Counted from the stretch's first letter, positions 35,167 through 45,195 are shown. The stretch is 64,000 nt of DNA from Martinezella miluonensis (GCF_900094545.1 NZ_FMAH01000001.1:62001-126000); one strand, 5' to 3'. Notes: generated by a model not told the origin, from the sequence alone. Numbers and translations: made by a program.

Positions 35167-35982
35167 TCAACCAAATCGGCCCATGATGTAATCCTGCGTG
35201 CGGAAGTCGTCGGGATTGGTGAACATCTTATCGGTGTCGTTCTCCTCAACCAGATGGCCGAGATGGAACATTGCGGTGCGTTGCGAGACGCGGGCTGCCT
35301 GCTGCATGGAATGCGTCACGATGACGATGGTGAAGTTTTCCCGCAGCTCATGGATGAGATCCTCGACCTTTGCGGTTGCGATCGGATCGAGCGCCGAGCA
35401 GGGCTCATCCATCAGAATGACCTCCGGGCTGACGGCAACGGCACGGGCGATGCATAGGCGCTGCTGCTGCCCGCCGGACAGGCTGGTGCCGGCATCGTGC
35501 AGCCGGTCCTTCACCTCGCCCCACAGACCGGCCTTCTGCAGGCTGGTCTCGACGATATGCTCGAGATCGGCCTTCGAACGATGCAGGCCGTGAATGCGCG
35601 GGCCGTAGGCGACGTTTTCGTAAATCGACTTCGGAAACGGATTGGGCTTCTGGAAGACCATGCCGACCCGTGCACGCAGCTCCACCACGTCGATACTGTT
35701 GTCATAGACATCCTGATCGTCGAGCGTGATCTTGCCGGTAACGCGGCAGGTCTCGATCGTATCGTTCATGCGGTTGAGGCAACGCAGGAAGGTGGACTTG
35801 CCGCAGCCGGACGGGCCGATCAGCGCCGTAACCGTGTTGGCGCGGATATTCAGATTGACGTCGAAAAGCGCGCGCTTTTCGCCATAGAAGACCGAAACGT
35901 CCTGGCCGATCATCTTGTAGGGGATCGTCATCATCTTCTTGGCCAATGCTCTTTCACTTCCAGCTTCCGTCATCATGTTCAT
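35167..35982 (-). CDS. pstB: Phosphate ABC transporter ATPase PstB
   Basis: A 271-residue ATP-binding subunit with Walker [11 protein letters not shown]-loop [18 protein letters not shown] (the PNPFP form is specific to PstB), signature [14 protein letters not shown] and Walker [14 protein letters not shown], then the H-loop VTHSMQQA. It energises phosphate uptake and takes part in signalling through PhoU. Thirteen bases separate it from pstA. Confidence 0.98.
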   Translation of the reverse strand: MNMMTEAGSERALAKKMMTIPYKMIGQDVSVFYGEKRALFDVNLNIRANTVTALIGPSGCGKSTFLRCLNRMNDTIETCRVTGKITLDDQDVYDNSIDVVELRARVGMVFQKPNPFPKSIYENVAYGPRIHGLHRSKADLEHIVETSLQKAGLWGEVKDRLHDAGTSLSGGQQQRLCIARAVAVSPEVILMDEPCSALDPIATAKVEDLIHELRENFTIVIVTHSMQQAARVSQRTAMFHLGHLVEENDTDKMFTNPDDFRTQDYIMGRFG

Positions 35983-35995
35983 CTTAGCCCCTCCC

Positions 35996-37330
35996 TTACC
36001 AGCGCCGCTCGAACCGGCGGCGCAGCAGGATCGCGCCGATATTCATCGCGACGAGGAAGAAGAGCAGGACGATGATGGCCCCTGAGGTTCTTTCGACGAA
36101 AGCCCGCTCGGCTTCGCTCGCCCACATGTAGATCTGAACCGGCAGCGCCGTCGAAGGATCGAGCGGTGATGTCGGATAGTTGGCGACGAAGGCGACCATG
36201 CCGATCAGAAGCAGCGGCGCGGTCTCGCCGAGCGCATGTGCCAGCCCAAGGATCGTGCCCGTCAGGATGCCGGGCATTGCGAGCGGCAGCACATGGTGGA
36301 AGACCATCTGCATGCGCGATGCACCGAGGCCGAGTGCTGCGCTGCGGATCGAGGGCGGCACGGCCCGCAGCGCGGAACGCGTGGCGATGATGATCATCGG
36401 CAGCGTCATCAGGCTGAGCACCAGCCCGCCCACCAGCGAGGCAGAGCGCGGCAGCCCCATGGTGTTGATGAAGACCGAAAGCCCGAGCAGGCCATAAACG
36501 ATCGAGGGCACGGCGGCGAGGTTGTTGATGTTGACTTCGATCAGATCGGTCAGCCGGTTCTTCGGTGCGAACTCCTCGAGATAAATCGAGGCGGCGACAC
36601 CGACAGGCAAGGCAAGCACGAGCACGGTCAGCATCAGATAGAGCGAGCCGATGAGCGCGACGCCGAGACCTGCGGCCTCCGGCCGGCTCGAATTGCCCGA
36701 CAGGAAGAGGCCGCTGTTGAAACTCTTATACAGAGCGCCGCTTTCGCTCAGCTGCTTCATCCAAGCGACCTGGCGATCGGATACCTTACGGTCCTTCTCC
36801 TCAACGGTCAGATCGATCTGCCCCTTGTTGGCGGAGTCGATGTTGGCGCTGGCGAGGAAGGTGACATTCTGGGTCGTGCCTATGATCGCAGGGTTTGCCA
36901 CCACCTTGTCGCGAAGCACGATCCTGGCGCTGTCCGACACCATCGAGGTCGCTTCGCGGACGAGCGCGCGATTGGCAGGATCGATGCCCAGCACCTTCAC
37001 CAGCGTGTCGCGCACGAGGACGGGATAATTGGCTGATATCAGCACCTTGGAATCGCCGGCGCGCTTGCCCGTGGGGTCGATAAGCTTCTCGCTGAATTCG
37101 ATCGGCAGCGTGATCGAGGTCTGCACGAAGGCGGTATAGCCGTTGCGGACGACCGTCGAGACCAGAATGACGAGGAAGACCAGGCCGAAAATCACGGCGG
37201 TCATGCCATAGGCGCGAAAGCGTCGCTCGGCGGCATAGCGCCGCTTGATGCCAATATCGCGTCGCGCCGGAGCGCCTGGCGTGAGCCCGCGCGGGATGTT
37301 CTGTGACGGGGAGGATACGACATCGCTCAT
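35996..37330 (-). CDS. pstA: Phosphate ABC transporter permease PstA
   Basis: A 444-residue permease, longer than the ~290-residue enterobacterial form because of an N-terminal membrane segment ([20 protein letters not shown]) and a ~150-residue periplasmic domain (DUF3333) before the transport domain. The latter has the EAA-type loop [35 protein letters not shown]. The extended form is usual in alphaproteobacteria. The start ATG overlaps the pstC stop (ATGA). Confidence 0.96.
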   Translation of the reverse strand: MSDVVSSPSQNIPRGLTPGAPARRDIGIKRRYAAERRFRAYGMTAVIFGLVFLVILVSTVVRNGYTAFVQTSITLPIEFSEKLIDPTGKRAGDSKVLISANYPVLVRDTLVKVLGIDPANRALVREATSMVSDSARIVLRDKVVANPAIIGTTQNVTFLASANIDSANKGQIDLTVEEKDRKVSDRQVAWMKQLSESGALYKSFNSGLFLSGNSSRPEAAGLGVALIGSLYLMLTVLVLALPVGVAASIYLEEFAPKNRLTDLIEVNINNLAAVPSIVYGLLGLSVFINTMGLPRSASLVGGLVLSLMTLPMIIIATRSALRAVPPSIRSAALGLGASRMQMVFHHVLPLAMPGILTGTILGLAHALGETAPLLLIGMVAFVANYPTSPLDPSTALPVQIYMWASEAERAFVERTSGAIIVLLFFLVAMNIGAILLRRRFERRW

Positions 37331-38808
37331 TCGTATTGCTCCCTGTAGCGGCGGACGATGTAGAGGGCATAGACGTTCAGGCAGAGCGTCAGGCAGAACA
37401 GCGTGATGCCGAGCGCAAAGGCGACCAGCGTCTGAGGCGAGGTGAATTCCAGGTCGCCGGTCAGCTGGTTGACGATCTTTACCGTTACCGTCGTCATCGG
37501 CTCGAAGGGATCGAACTGCATGCGCGCCGCGACACCGGCCGCCAAGACGACGATCATCGTTTCTCCGACCGCCCGCGAGGCGGTCATCAGCAGCGCACCG
37601 ACGATACCCGGGAGCGCGGCTGGCAGGAGGACGCGCTTGACCGTTTCCGAGCGGGTGGCGCCAAGGCCGAGCGAGCCGTCCCGCAGCGAGCGTGGCACCG
37701 CCATGATGATATCGTCCGACAGCGAAGAAACGTAAGGGATGAGCATCACGCCCATAACGAAGCCGGCGGTCAGAACGCTCTGCGCTTCGATGAAGCTCGT
37801 ATAGCTTCCGGTCATCAGGCCATTGATCTCGGCCGACATGTCCCTGAGGAAAGGTCCGACCGTGACGAGGGCGAAGAAGCCGTAAACAATCGTCGGAATG
37901 CCGGCCAGCACCTCAAGCATCGGCTTGGCGATGGATCGCACGCGAGCCGAGGCGTATTCCGCCATGTAGATGGCGGCGAACAATCCGATGGGCACGGCAA
38001 AGAGCATCGCGACTAGGCCGATATAGATCGTTCCCGCCAGCAGCGGGATCAATCCGAAGGTACCAGATGTCTGCGAGCCGGCGCCGGTAAAGCGCGGATC
38101 CCAGACCGTGCCGAAGAAGAATTCCTTGGCGGGCACCATGCCGAAGAAGCGCGCCGCTTCCGACAGCATCGAGATAACGATCCCGACCGTCGTCAGCACG
38201 GCGATGGAGGACGCGACGATCAAAGCCCCGAGAATGACCTGTTCAACGCGATTGCGGGCGCGAAAACGCAGCGCGATGGCCCGCAAGCCGTAAACGGCGC
38301 AGAGCAGCGACAACAGGATCGCCGATATGGTCATGACGATCCGGCTGATCTCGCGCATGCTGTTATACTTGTTGGCGGCATCGATCATGTAGCCGGTCGG
38401 GCGAATTGCGAGCGGCACGCCCTTCTGCGCCAGCAGCAATTGCAGATCAGCCCTGCCGCCGGCGACTTCAGCTAGCTCCTGACCATTGAGAAGGCGCATG
38501 CCATGGGCGATGCTACGCACCATGCCGTAGCTAAGGTTGAGCTCGGCCCGCGGAAGCGCTTTCACTTCCTCCGGAAAGGACTTGACCACCAGGCCGTCGA
38601 TCACCTCCGGGCTGGCAATCGACCAGACGCAAACGAGCGCCAGGGCCGGAAGCACGGCCCATATGGCGGCATAGGCGCCGTGATAGCCGAGCCGGGAATG
38701 CATCGACGAAGACCTGCCGCCCGACAGCGCAGCAGCCCTCACCCGCCCAAGCACGAAGGCAAAGGCGCCGATGACCGACACGCATAACAGCAATAGCGAC
38801 ACACTCAT
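37327..38808 (-). CDS. pstC: Phosphate ABC transporter permease PstC
   Basis: A 493-residue permease with an extended N-terminal region typical of rhizobia and at least eight membrane segments. The transport part shows EFFFGTVWDPRF, IYMAEYASARVRSIAKPMLEVLAGIPTIVYG and the EAA-like loop VPRSLRDGSLGLGATRSETVKRVLLPAALPGI. I chose the ATG at 38808 (SVSLLLLCVSV follows directly) over one six codons earlier. It is translationally coupled to pstA. Confidence 0.96.
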   Translation of the reverse strand: MSVSLLLLCVSVIGAFAFVLGRVRAAALSGGRSSSMHSRLGYHGAYAAIWAVLPALALVCVWSIASPEVIDGLVVKSFPEEVKALPRAELNLSYGMVRSIAHGMRLLNGQELAEVAGGRADLQLLLAQKGVPLAIRPTGYMIDAANKYNSMREISRIVMTISAILLSLLCAVYGLRAIALRFRARNRVEQVILGALIVASSIAVLTTVGIVISMLSEAARFFGMVPAKEFFFGTVWDPRFTGAGSQTSGTFGLIPLLAGTIYIGLVAMLFAVPIGLFAAIYMAEYASARVRSIAKPMLEVLAGIPTIVYGFFALVTVGPFLRDMSAEINGLMTGSYTSFIEAQSVLTAGFVMGVMLIPYVSSLSDDIIMAVPRSLRDGSLGLGATRSETVKRVLLPAALPGIVGALLMTASRAVGETMIVVLAAGVAARMQFDPFEPMTTVTVKIVNQLTGDLEFTSPQTLVAFALGITLFCLTLCLNVYALYIVRRYREQYE

Positions 38809-38882
38809 TCCAATTCCCCGGCCCATTCCTCGGCCAACGTCGTCGCGGTCGAATGCCGCACCGACGCACAGTCCCTACGCAC

Positions 38883-39917
38883 TCACATGATCTTTCCGTC
38901 CGCAAAATCCTTGCGGATCTGGTCGCGCTCAGCATCCGGCGCCGGCACGAGGCCATATTCCGCCAACGGGCTATCCGGCCCGATCATCTGATCGCTGGTG
39001 AAGAAATCGACATATTCCTTAAGTCCAGGAATGACGCCCAGATGCGCCTTCTTGACGTAGAAGAACAGCGGCCGCGATACCGGATAGGTGCCGTCGGCGA
39101 TCGTCTGGCCCGACGGCACGATGCCACTCACGGTGGCGACCTTCAGTTTGTCGGCGTTGTTCTGGTAGAAATACAGGCCGAAAACGCCGATGCCGTGCTT
39201 GTTGGCATTGATGCGCGCCAGCGTCTCGGGATAGTCGCCGTCGATGTCGACAGCCAGGCCATCCTTGCGCACGGCAATGCACTTCTTCGCCTGCTGGTCG
39301 GCATCCTTGACCGTGGCCTTGATGACGTCGAGCGCGCCGGACGCCTTGCAGCCGGCAGCAAGCACCCGCTCTTCGAAGACCTCGCGCGTGCCGTGCTTCT
39401 CGCCTGGAATATAGGCTGATATCTCGAAAGCCGGCAGCGACGGGTTGATTTCGGACCATTTCTTGTAAGGATTGGCAACCAGCTTGCCGTCGACGACGAC
39501 CTCGGCGGCGAGCGCCTTGTAGAGATCGGCGGGCACGAACTTGATGTCCGGATTGCTCTTGTCGAAGGCAAAGACGATGCCGTCATAGCCGATCTTGACC
39601 TGCTGGATGTCGGCAACACCGGCCGCCTTGCATGCGCCGATTTCGCTGTCCTTGATCGGACGCGACGCATTGGCGATATCGATGGAATCGGTGCCGACGC
39701 CCTTGCAGAATTCCTTGAGGCCGGCACCGGAGCCGCCGGATTCGACGATGGGCGTCTTGAAGTTGGTGTGGGTCTCGCCGAAATTTTCGGCAACGATCTT
39801 GGCATAGGGGAATACGGTGGAAGAACCGGAAATCTGAATCTGGTCGCGGGCGACGGCGGCGCCTGCGAAAGCAGCCGATGCGACCAGCGCGAGAATAGAC
39901 AATTTCAACGCGTTCAT
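38883..39917 (-). CDS. pstS: Phosphate-binding protein PstS
   Basis: A 344-residue periplasmic binding protein with a signal peptide ending near AGAAVARD. Phosphate-site motifs are present: ISGSSTVFPYAK, ESGGSGAGLKEFCKGVG, IANASRPIKDSE and PGEKHGTREVFEE. It captures phosphate for PstCAB. GGAGG lies before the ATG. A Pho box made of three repeats sits about 100 bases upstream, so this is the main regulated entry point of the operon. Confidence 0.97.
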   Translation of the reverse strand: MNALKLSILALVASAAFAGAAVARDQIQISGSSTVFPYAKIVAENFGETHTNFKTPIVESGGSGAGLKEFCKGVGTDSIDIANASRPIKDSEIGACKAAGVADIQQVKIGYDGIVFAFDKSNPDIKFVPADLYKALAAEVVVDGKLVANPYKKWSEINPSLPAFEISAYIPGEKHGTREVFEERVLAAGCKASGALDVIKATVKDADQQAKKCIAVRKDGLAVDIDGDYPETLARINANKHGIGVFGLYFYQNNADKLKVATVSGIVPSGQTIADGTYPVSRPLFFYVKKAHLGVIPGLKEYVDFFTSDQMIGPDSPLAEYGLVPAPDAERDQIRKDFADGKIM

Positions 39918-40014
39918 GATGAATCCTCCCTGACGGGCTTAAGGAGCACGACGGCGGACAGCACATCCGCCAGTTTCAGCGCTTCTTTCTTACCGGCCAA
40001 AGCACCGTCCTTTT

Positions 40015-40043
40015 ATGTCAGGCGAGTGAAACAATTATGACAG
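40015..40043 (-). promoter_or_regulatory. Pho box (PhoB binding site) upstream of pstS
   Basis: On the minus strand three 7-bp repeats recur at exact 11-bp steps: CTGTCAT (40043-40037), GTTTCAC (40032-40026) and CTGACAT (40021-40015), with AT-rich 4-bp spacers between. The first two form a good match to the 18-bp Pho box; the third extends it. The CATAAA after the last repeat could be the -10. Confidence 0.82.
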
Positions 40044-40103
40044 GCCATCTATTTGAAATTGATGCGATAAATCTCGCATAAAACAGCCGGTTCACAGAGG
40101 TTT

Positions 40104-41360
40104 TCAGAAGCGTACGGTAAAGTCCGTCCCCTTGCCGACTTCCGACTTGACGATCAACCTGGCGCGGTGGCGGGTAAGGATATGCTTGACGATGGCAAGC
40201 CCGAGGCCAGTGCCCTTCTTGGAACGGCTGTCCTCAACGTTAACGCGATAAAAGCGCTCTGTCAGGCGTGGCACATGCTCTGCCGGTATCCCCGGTCCCT
40301 TGTCGGAAATGACGACCGCGACCGCCTGGTCCGGCTCGTTCAGCAACGAAACCTCGACCGATTTTCCTTCCTGACCATACTTGCAGGCGTTCTCGATCAG
40401 ATTTTCGAAAACCTGCACCAGCTCGTCGCGGTCGCCCAGCACCTCCGCCTTGCCGGCCGGGACATGCAGGTTGATCGTCACATCGAGATCGCCGGCAAGC
40501 GGCAGGAGCGAATCCCGCACATGGCCAAGCAGCGGCACCAGATCGACCTTCTGATCCGGAGCGATATGCGACTTCGACTCCAGTCGGGACAGCGACAGCA
40601 GATCGTCGACCAGACGGCTCATCCGCGTCGTCTGATCGAACATGATGCCAAGGAAGCGCTGCTGCGCCTTCGGGTCAGACTTGGCAGGCCCCTGGATGGT
40701 TTCGATGAAGCCGCGCAGGGAGGCCAGTGGCGTGCGCAGCTCATGGCTGGCATTGGCGACGAAGTCGGAGCGCATGCGATCGATATGGCGCAGTTCCGAT
40801 ATGTCACGGAACGACAGCAGGAAGAAGGTTCCCGCCTCCACCTCGGCTTGCTGCAGATCGATCGGCGCGATGCGCACGATATAGACGCGCTCGGACGGCA
40901 GCCGCTCGGAGTGCTCGATCTGGTTCGGGCTATTGGTCGCCATGGTCTCGCGGACCATGTCGAGCAGGCCCGGAGAGCGCAGCTTGGAAGAGATGTGCGC
41001 GCCGATCGGAAAGGCGCCGAAGGCCTTTTCAGCCGCGGCATTCTGCATCAGCACCGAGGCCTCGCGGTCGATGATCAGCACCGGTATGTCGAGTGCCGAA
41101 AGGCCCGCGAAAGCGGTCCGCAGCAAAGCCTCCGGATCAACAGACGCGGGCGCGGTCTGCGATGACACGACGACCCGCTCCACCAGCGGAGGCCGGATCA
41201 GCGCAACGATGAACGTGATGGCCCAGATCCAGAACACGATGCCGGTGTGGATGCCTTCTATGAGCGCAAGCGCGGCGATCAGCGTCGCCAAAATCAGGAT
41301 GGCGCTCTCCTGTCGTAGCCGCCCCGCCAACTTCCTGACAAATGACCACTCGTCTTCCAA
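40104..41360 (-). CDS. phoR: Phosphate regulon sensor histidine kinase PhoR
   Basis: A 418-residue membrane kinase. Two N-terminal membrane helices (ILILATLIAALALIEG and IVFWIWAITFIVALI) precede a PAS domain (DIPVLIIDREASVLMQNAAAEKAFG), a HisKA domain with His206 (FVANASHELRTPLASLRGF) and a HATPase domain (N-box LIENACKYG, G1 ISDKGPGIP, G2 KKGTGLGLAIVKHI). There is no large periplasmic domain, as expected of PhoR, which reads the state of Pst via PhoU. The start is TTG with GGGACGG upstream. Rhizobia keep phoR just upstream of pstS. Confidence 0.95.
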   Translation of the reverse strand: MEDEWSFVRKLAGRLRQESAILILATLIAALALIEGIHTGIVFWIWAITFIVALIRPPLVERVVVSSQTAPASVDPEALLRTAFAGLSALDIPVLIIDREASVLMQNAAAEKAFGAFPIGAHISSKLRSPGLLDMVRETMATNSPNQIEHSERLPSERVYIVRIAPIDLQQAEVEAGTFFLLSFRDISELRHIDRMRSDFVANASHELRTPLASLRGFIETIQGPAKSDPKAQQRFLGIMFDQTTRMSRLVDDLLSLSRLESKSHIAPDQKVDLVPLLGHVRDSLLPLAGDLDVTINLHVPAGKAEVLGDRDELVQVFENLIENACKYGQEGKSVEVSLLNEPDQAVAVVISDKGPGIPAEHVPRLTERFYRVNVEDSRSKKGTGLGLAIVKHILTRHRARLIVKSEVGKGTDFTVRF

Positions 41361-41607
41361 CTGCGCCCGTCCCTTCGCCTGCCATCATGGAATGCTGGAT
41401 CCCGCCTCTTATCTGCGATTCATGACAGAAGTATTCGGCTGTATCCACAGAAGGCGATAACTGACAACAATAAATGTAGCCGGCAAAAGAGGAAGATCGC
41501 AAAGGGGTTGAAACCATTGGATAAAAGGGCCAGTTTGCCTGCGGAGCTTTTTGCCGCGATCCCGCGGCAGGATTAGCAAAGCGTAAACAACCGAGGAGCC
41601 GGGATAT

Positions 41608-42489
41608 ATGGGAGAGGAAGCGAAAAGCCGCACGGTGGAATTGGATATCGGCGGTACCAAGCGCATATTCGATGTCGACGATCCCGTACTGCCAAGCTGG
41701 ATCGACGATGAGGCGCTGACTTCCGGCAACTATCCCTACAAGAAGAAGCTCAAGGACGAAGAGTATCTCGACGAGCTGAAGACGCTGCAGATCGAGCTCA
41801 TCAAGGTGCAGTTCTGGCTGCAGGCGACCGGCAGGCGGGTGATGGCCCTGTTCGAAGGGCGCGATGCCGCCGGCAAGGGCGGCTCGATCGCCGCGACATC
41901 GGCCCACATGAACCCTCGCCTGGCGCGCGTCGTGGCGCTGACCAAGCCGACGGATCGCGAGGCCGGTCAATGGTACTTCCAGCGTTATGTCGCAGAGTTC
42001 CCGACCGCCGGCGAATTCGTGCTGTTCGACCGCTCATGGTACAACCGCGCCGGTGTCGAGCCGATCATGGGCTTCTGCACACCGAAACAGTACGAGCAAT
42101 TCCTGAAGCAGGCGCCGCAGATGGAAAAGCTCATCGTCCACGACGGCATCCACTTCTTCAAATTCTATCTCGATATCGGCCGGGAGATGCAGCTGAAGCG
42201 TTTCCACGACCGGTGCCACGATCCGCGCGCCGTCTGGAAACTTTCCTCCATGGATATCGCCGCGCTTCCGAAATGGAAGGAATACAGCGAAAAGCGCGAT
42301 CGCATGCTGAAGGACACGCATACCGATCACGCGCCGTGGACCGTCGTGCGCGCCAACGACAAGCGGCGCGCGCGCCTGAACCTTATCCGCCACATCCTGC
42401 TGACGCTCGATTATGACGGCAAGGACAAGAAGGCGATTGGCGAGATCGACGACAAGATCCTCGGCACCGGGTCGTCCGTTCTCAAATAG
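41608..42489 (+). CDS. ppk2: Polyphosphate kinase 2
   Basis: A 293-residue PPK2-family enzyme that transfers phosphate between polyphosphate and nucleotides, generally favouring nucleotide phosphorylation at the expense of polyphosphate. Walker A is [11 protein letters not shown] (83-93), and the Walker B and lid region is [22 protein letters not shown], with [19 protein letters not shown] later. GGAG lies upstream of the ATG. It is divergent from phoR, so phosphate sensing, uptake and polyphosphate use are encoded side by side; a homologue adjoins the pho-pst genes in Sinorhizobium. Confidence 0.95.
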   Translation: MGEEAKSRTVELDIGGTKRIFDVDDPVLPSWIDDEALTSGNYPYKKKLKDEEYLDELKTLQIELIKVQFWLQATGRRVMALFEGRDAAGKGGSIAATSAHMNPRLARVVALTKPTDREAGQWYFQRYVAEFPTAGEFVLFDRSWYNRAGVEPIMGFCTPKQYEQFLKQAPQMEKLIVHDGIHFFKFYLDIGREMQLKRFHDRCHDPRAVWKLSSMDIAALPKWKEYSEKRDRMLKDTHTDHAPWTVVRANDKRRARLNLIRHILLTLDYDGKDKKAIGEIDDKILGTGSSVLK

Positions 42490-42532
42490 CTGATGGCTCT
42501 CAAGCAACTGACGGCTGGCGCGCAGCCCGGAC

Positions 42533-43783
42533 TTATTGTCCGGGCAAAACGCGGATAGCGTAGACGTTGATGCCGCGCGCCTTGCCGTCGACATCGCTGT
42601 TGATGATCAGTCGGCCAGAGCTCGTCGGCGCCATTGCGCGATCATAGTGAACCTGAAACAGCGCATCCGTCTTCTGGCGGCTGACCGTGAAGCGATGACG
42701 CCCGCAGCGGCCGAGCGAACCGAAATCGCATTCCACCGTGATCTGCGTCGGCGCATCAGACGTGGACTGCAAGGTGAGCGCGATCGTCGAAGGTTTGCCA
42801 GCCATCTGCTGCAGCACGCTGGTCGGCACCTCGACAGTGGCGTTGCCGTCGGAACCGCTGCTGAGAGAGGTAATCCGCACGGCCGCCCCCTCATTCTCCG
42901 AAACATTTTCAGCCTTCGCCTGCGCCGAGGAGCCAACCTTCGATGCTTCCGTGGGCTTCAGGACTTCGATCCACTCTGCGGAGAAGCTGTTCTGCGGGTC
43001 TATGGTCGCGAGCCCCGGATTAACCGGACCGCTGTTGTCGTCATACTCGGCGTTGTCGTCTTCGCTATTGTTGCCGCTGAAATCCTGCGAATCGACATGC
43101 GCCGGCGGATTGCGGACGCTCGTATCCCGCTGAGCCGCCGACATGAAGACACCCGAGGTCTTGATCCACCAGCCGCCGACACCGAGAAAGGCCAGCAGGA
43201 TGCAGAACACCAGCAGCCGCGAGAAGAACTTCCGCGGCTTGCGGCGAACCGCGGCGCGCTCCGGCTTGAAATTCATCGGCCGCGCGGCTGTCGGCGCTCC
43301 CGCCGTCGCCCGCACCTCGCTGTCGATGCCGAGATGATCGGCGGGGCCGGCTCGCATATCCCCGAAATCGGACTGCGGCCCTGCAGCCTCTACCGACTCG
43401 CTTTCGACCGGAACGGGGTCGCGGGCGACAGGCGGCGCGGTCTCACGGGTTTCGCCGCGCACGCTCATGACCGGCTCCGTCCGCAGCACAGGCCGTCCGG
43501 CCTCTGGGCGCGTTGCGGCGGGGGAAACATGCGGGGCGCCGAGATCCGGCGAGGTAGGTATCTCTTGCGCGGGGCGCGCGCGCTGCTCGGCCTCGATCTC
43601 CCTTATCGTCGCTTCCAGCCGCTGACGCTGGGAGGAAATGACGTTGACATCGGTAATGTCCTGCTTGCGGAGACCGGCTTCCAATGCCTGTCGTGCCGAT
43701 TGATAGATACGAGCCCGGATTTCCGGATTGGCGCGATCGGACCGATCCAACGCGCTTCTGATAGCCGTTTCTAATCCGCTCAC
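42533..43783 (-). CDS. Conserved rhizobial single-pass membrane protein, function unknown
   Basis: A 416-residue protein in four parts. Residues 1-70 are helical and basic (SGLETAIRSALDRSDRANPEIRARIYQSARQALEAGL, then a coiled-coil-like QRQRLEATIREIEAEQ). Residues 70-180 are a disordered Pro/Glu/Ala linker. Residues 188-207 are one membrane helix, preceded by a cluster of Arg/Lys, so the N-terminal part should be cytoplasmic. The periplasmic remainder starts with an acidic Asn/Asp stretch and ends in a ~100-residue beta-rich domain with two cysteines (VECDFGSLGRCGRHRF). I do not recognise a named family; the architecture suggests an envelope-spanning or anti-sigma-like sensor, which is speculation. 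Confidence 0.75.
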   Translation of the reverse strand: MSGLETAIRSALDRSDRANPEIRARIYQSARQALEAGLRKQDITDVNVISSQRQRLEATIREIEAEQRARPAQEIPTSPDLGAPHVSPAATRPEAGRPVLRTEPVMSVRGETRETAPPVARDPVPVESESVEAAGPQSDFGDMRAGPADHLGIDSEVRATAGAPTAARPMNFKPERAAVRRKPRKFFSRLLVFCILLAFLGVGGWWIKTSGVFMSAAQRDTSVRNPPAHVDSQDFSGNNSEDDNAEYDDNSGPVNPGLATIDPQNSFSAEWIEVLKPTEASKVGSSAQAKAENVSENEGAAVRITSLSSGSDGNATVEVPTSVLQQMAGKPSTIALTLQSTSDAPTQITVECDFGSLGRCGRHRFTVSRQKTDALFQVHYDRAMAPTSSGRLIINSDVDGKARGINVYAIRVLPGQ

Positions 43784-44099
43784 ATCAGGTCCTTTACTCT
43801 TACTCGCAACATACGCGCATACTCTGCTGGCAAGACGGCCTTGGTCTTTAGCATTCGTTAACCGGATTCGGTAGCGCCCCGCTTGTCAATACGCAAGCCT
43901 TCGACAAGGACGGCGAGCACTCCGGCGGGGATAAATGCCAAAGGCGACACTTTTGCGATGGCTCAAGGGCGGTCCGACTTGAGCCGGATACTCCTTGAAA
44001 TCGCCCTGGAAAGCTGCCCGGCAGCTCGCCACTTCCCCTCGCAACGAACATCTGCTATCCATTTTGACGTTTTCGTAAACGTCAAAATGGATGATGTTC
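43784..44099. other. Divergent intergenic region, 316 bp
   Basis: It contains no supported coding frame. Its right end holds the 36-bp palindrome just before the nitronate monooxygenase-like gene. Confidence 0.55.
44057..44092. repeat. Perfect 36-bp palindrome before the nitronate monooxygenase-like gene
   Basis: ATCCATTTTGACGTTT (44057-44072), centre TCGT, AAACGTCAAAATGGAT (44077-44092). The arms match over all 16 bases, and it ends seven bases before the chosen start. It may be an operator or, as RNA, a hairpin close to the ribosome site. Confidence 0.85.
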
Positions 44100-45059
44100 A
44101 TGGCCCTTCCCTCCATCCTGACCGAGCGCCTGCGCCTGCCGATCGTGGCTTCGCCGCTCTTCATCGTCTCCCATCCGGCGCTGACGCTGGCGCAATGCAA
44201 GGCAGGCGTGGTCGGCTCCTTCCCGGCCCTGAACGCGCGCCCGGAAAGCCAGCTCGACGAATGGCTTGGCATGATCACCGAGGACCTCGCCGCATATGAT
44301 GCCGCAAATCCGGATCGTCCGGCGGCTCCATTTGCGGTCAATCAGATCGTCCATACGTCAAACAAGCGCCTGGAGCATGATCTGATGCTCTGCGTGAAAT
44401 ACAAGGTGCCGATCGTCATTTCCTCGCTCGGTGCCGTGCCCGAGGTGAATGCGGCCGTACATTCCTATGGCGGCATAGTGCTGCATGATATTATCAACAA
44501 TCGCCATGCCAATTCGGCGATCCGCAAGGGCGCGGATGGGCTGATCGCCGTGGCGGCAGGCGCCGGCGGCCATGCCGGCCGTCTCTCGCCCTTCGCGCTG
44601 GTCCAGGAAATCCGCGAATGGTTCGACGGGCCGCTGCTGCTGGCAGGCGCGATCGCCACCGGCGGTGCCGTATTGGCGGCTCAGGCCGCGGGCGCTGATC
44701 TCGCCTATATCGGCTCGCCCTTCATCGCGACGGAGGAGGCCCGCGCCATTGATGGCTACAAGCAGGCAATCGTCGAGGGAAGCGCCGCCGATATCGTTTA
44801 TTCCAACTATTTCACCGGCGTGCACGGCAATTATCTGAAATCCTCCATCCTTGCGGCCGGCCTCGATCCCGACAATCTGCCCGAAGCCGACCCCTCCAAG
44901 ATGGACTTCGAAGCCGCCACAACCGGCGTCAAGGCCTGGAAGGATATATGGGGCTCCGGCCAGGGCATCGGCGCCGTGAAGGCCATCCAGCCCGTCGCCA
45001 AGCTTATCGACAGGCTCGAGGCGGAATACCGTCAGGCGCGGGCGCGGCTCGCCCTTTGA
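44100..45059 (+). CDS. Nitronate monooxygenase family protein (2-nitropropane dioxygenase-like)
   Basis: A 319-residue FMN-dependent TIM-barrel enzyme. Family features: LPIVASPLFIVSHPALTLAQCKAGVVGSFPALNAR at the N-terminus, FAVNQIVHTSNKR, the flavin phosphate site GADGLIAVAAGAGGHAGRLSPFALV with the conserved His, and LLLAGAIATGGAVLAAQAAGADLAYIGSPFIATEEA. The enzyme would oxidise nitronates or related toxic nitro compounds, or act on another substrate as many family members do. Three in-frame ATGs lie close together; the third (44100) gives the conserved ALPSILTERL start. A strong terminator follows. Confidence 0.9.
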   Translation: MALPSILTERLRLPIVASPLFIVSHPALTLAQCKAGVVGSFPALNARPESQLDEWLGMITEDLAAYDAANPDRPAAPFAVNQIVHTSNKRLEHDLMLCVKYKVPIVISSLGAVPEVNAAVHSYGGIVLHDIINNRHANSAIRKGADGLIAVAAGAGGHAGRLSPFALVQEIREWFDGPLLLAGAIATGGAVLAAQAAGADLAYIGSPFIATEEARAIDGYKQAIVEGSAADIVYSNYFTGVHGNYLKSSILAAGLDPDNLPEADPSKMDFEAATTGVKAWKDIWGSGQGIGAVKAIQPVAKLIDRLEAEYRQARARLAL

Positions 45060-45067
45060 GCATGAGG

Positions 45068-45104
45068 AAGCGGGCTTGTTTTTCACAAGCCCATTCGCTT
45101 TTTT
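45068..45104 (+). terminator. Intrinsic terminator after the nitronate monooxygenase-like gene
   Basis: GGGCTTGT (45072-45079), loop TTTTC, ACAAGCCC (45085-45092), extended by outer pairing AAGCG / CGCTT and followed by six Ts. Confidence 0.85.
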
Positions 45105-45195
45105 GCCAAATGGCAATTTGAGCGCTTGAAATCTGGTCGCATAGAATGTATCAGCGCCATGCAAATCGCGGGGCCGAACCGAATGCCCCTTGAAT

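Noticed and set aside
40062..40079. ATGCGA-N6-TCGCAT inverted repeat between phoR and pstS
   Set aside because: Only six base pairs and without a T-run, so it is not a convincing terminator; it may be chance.
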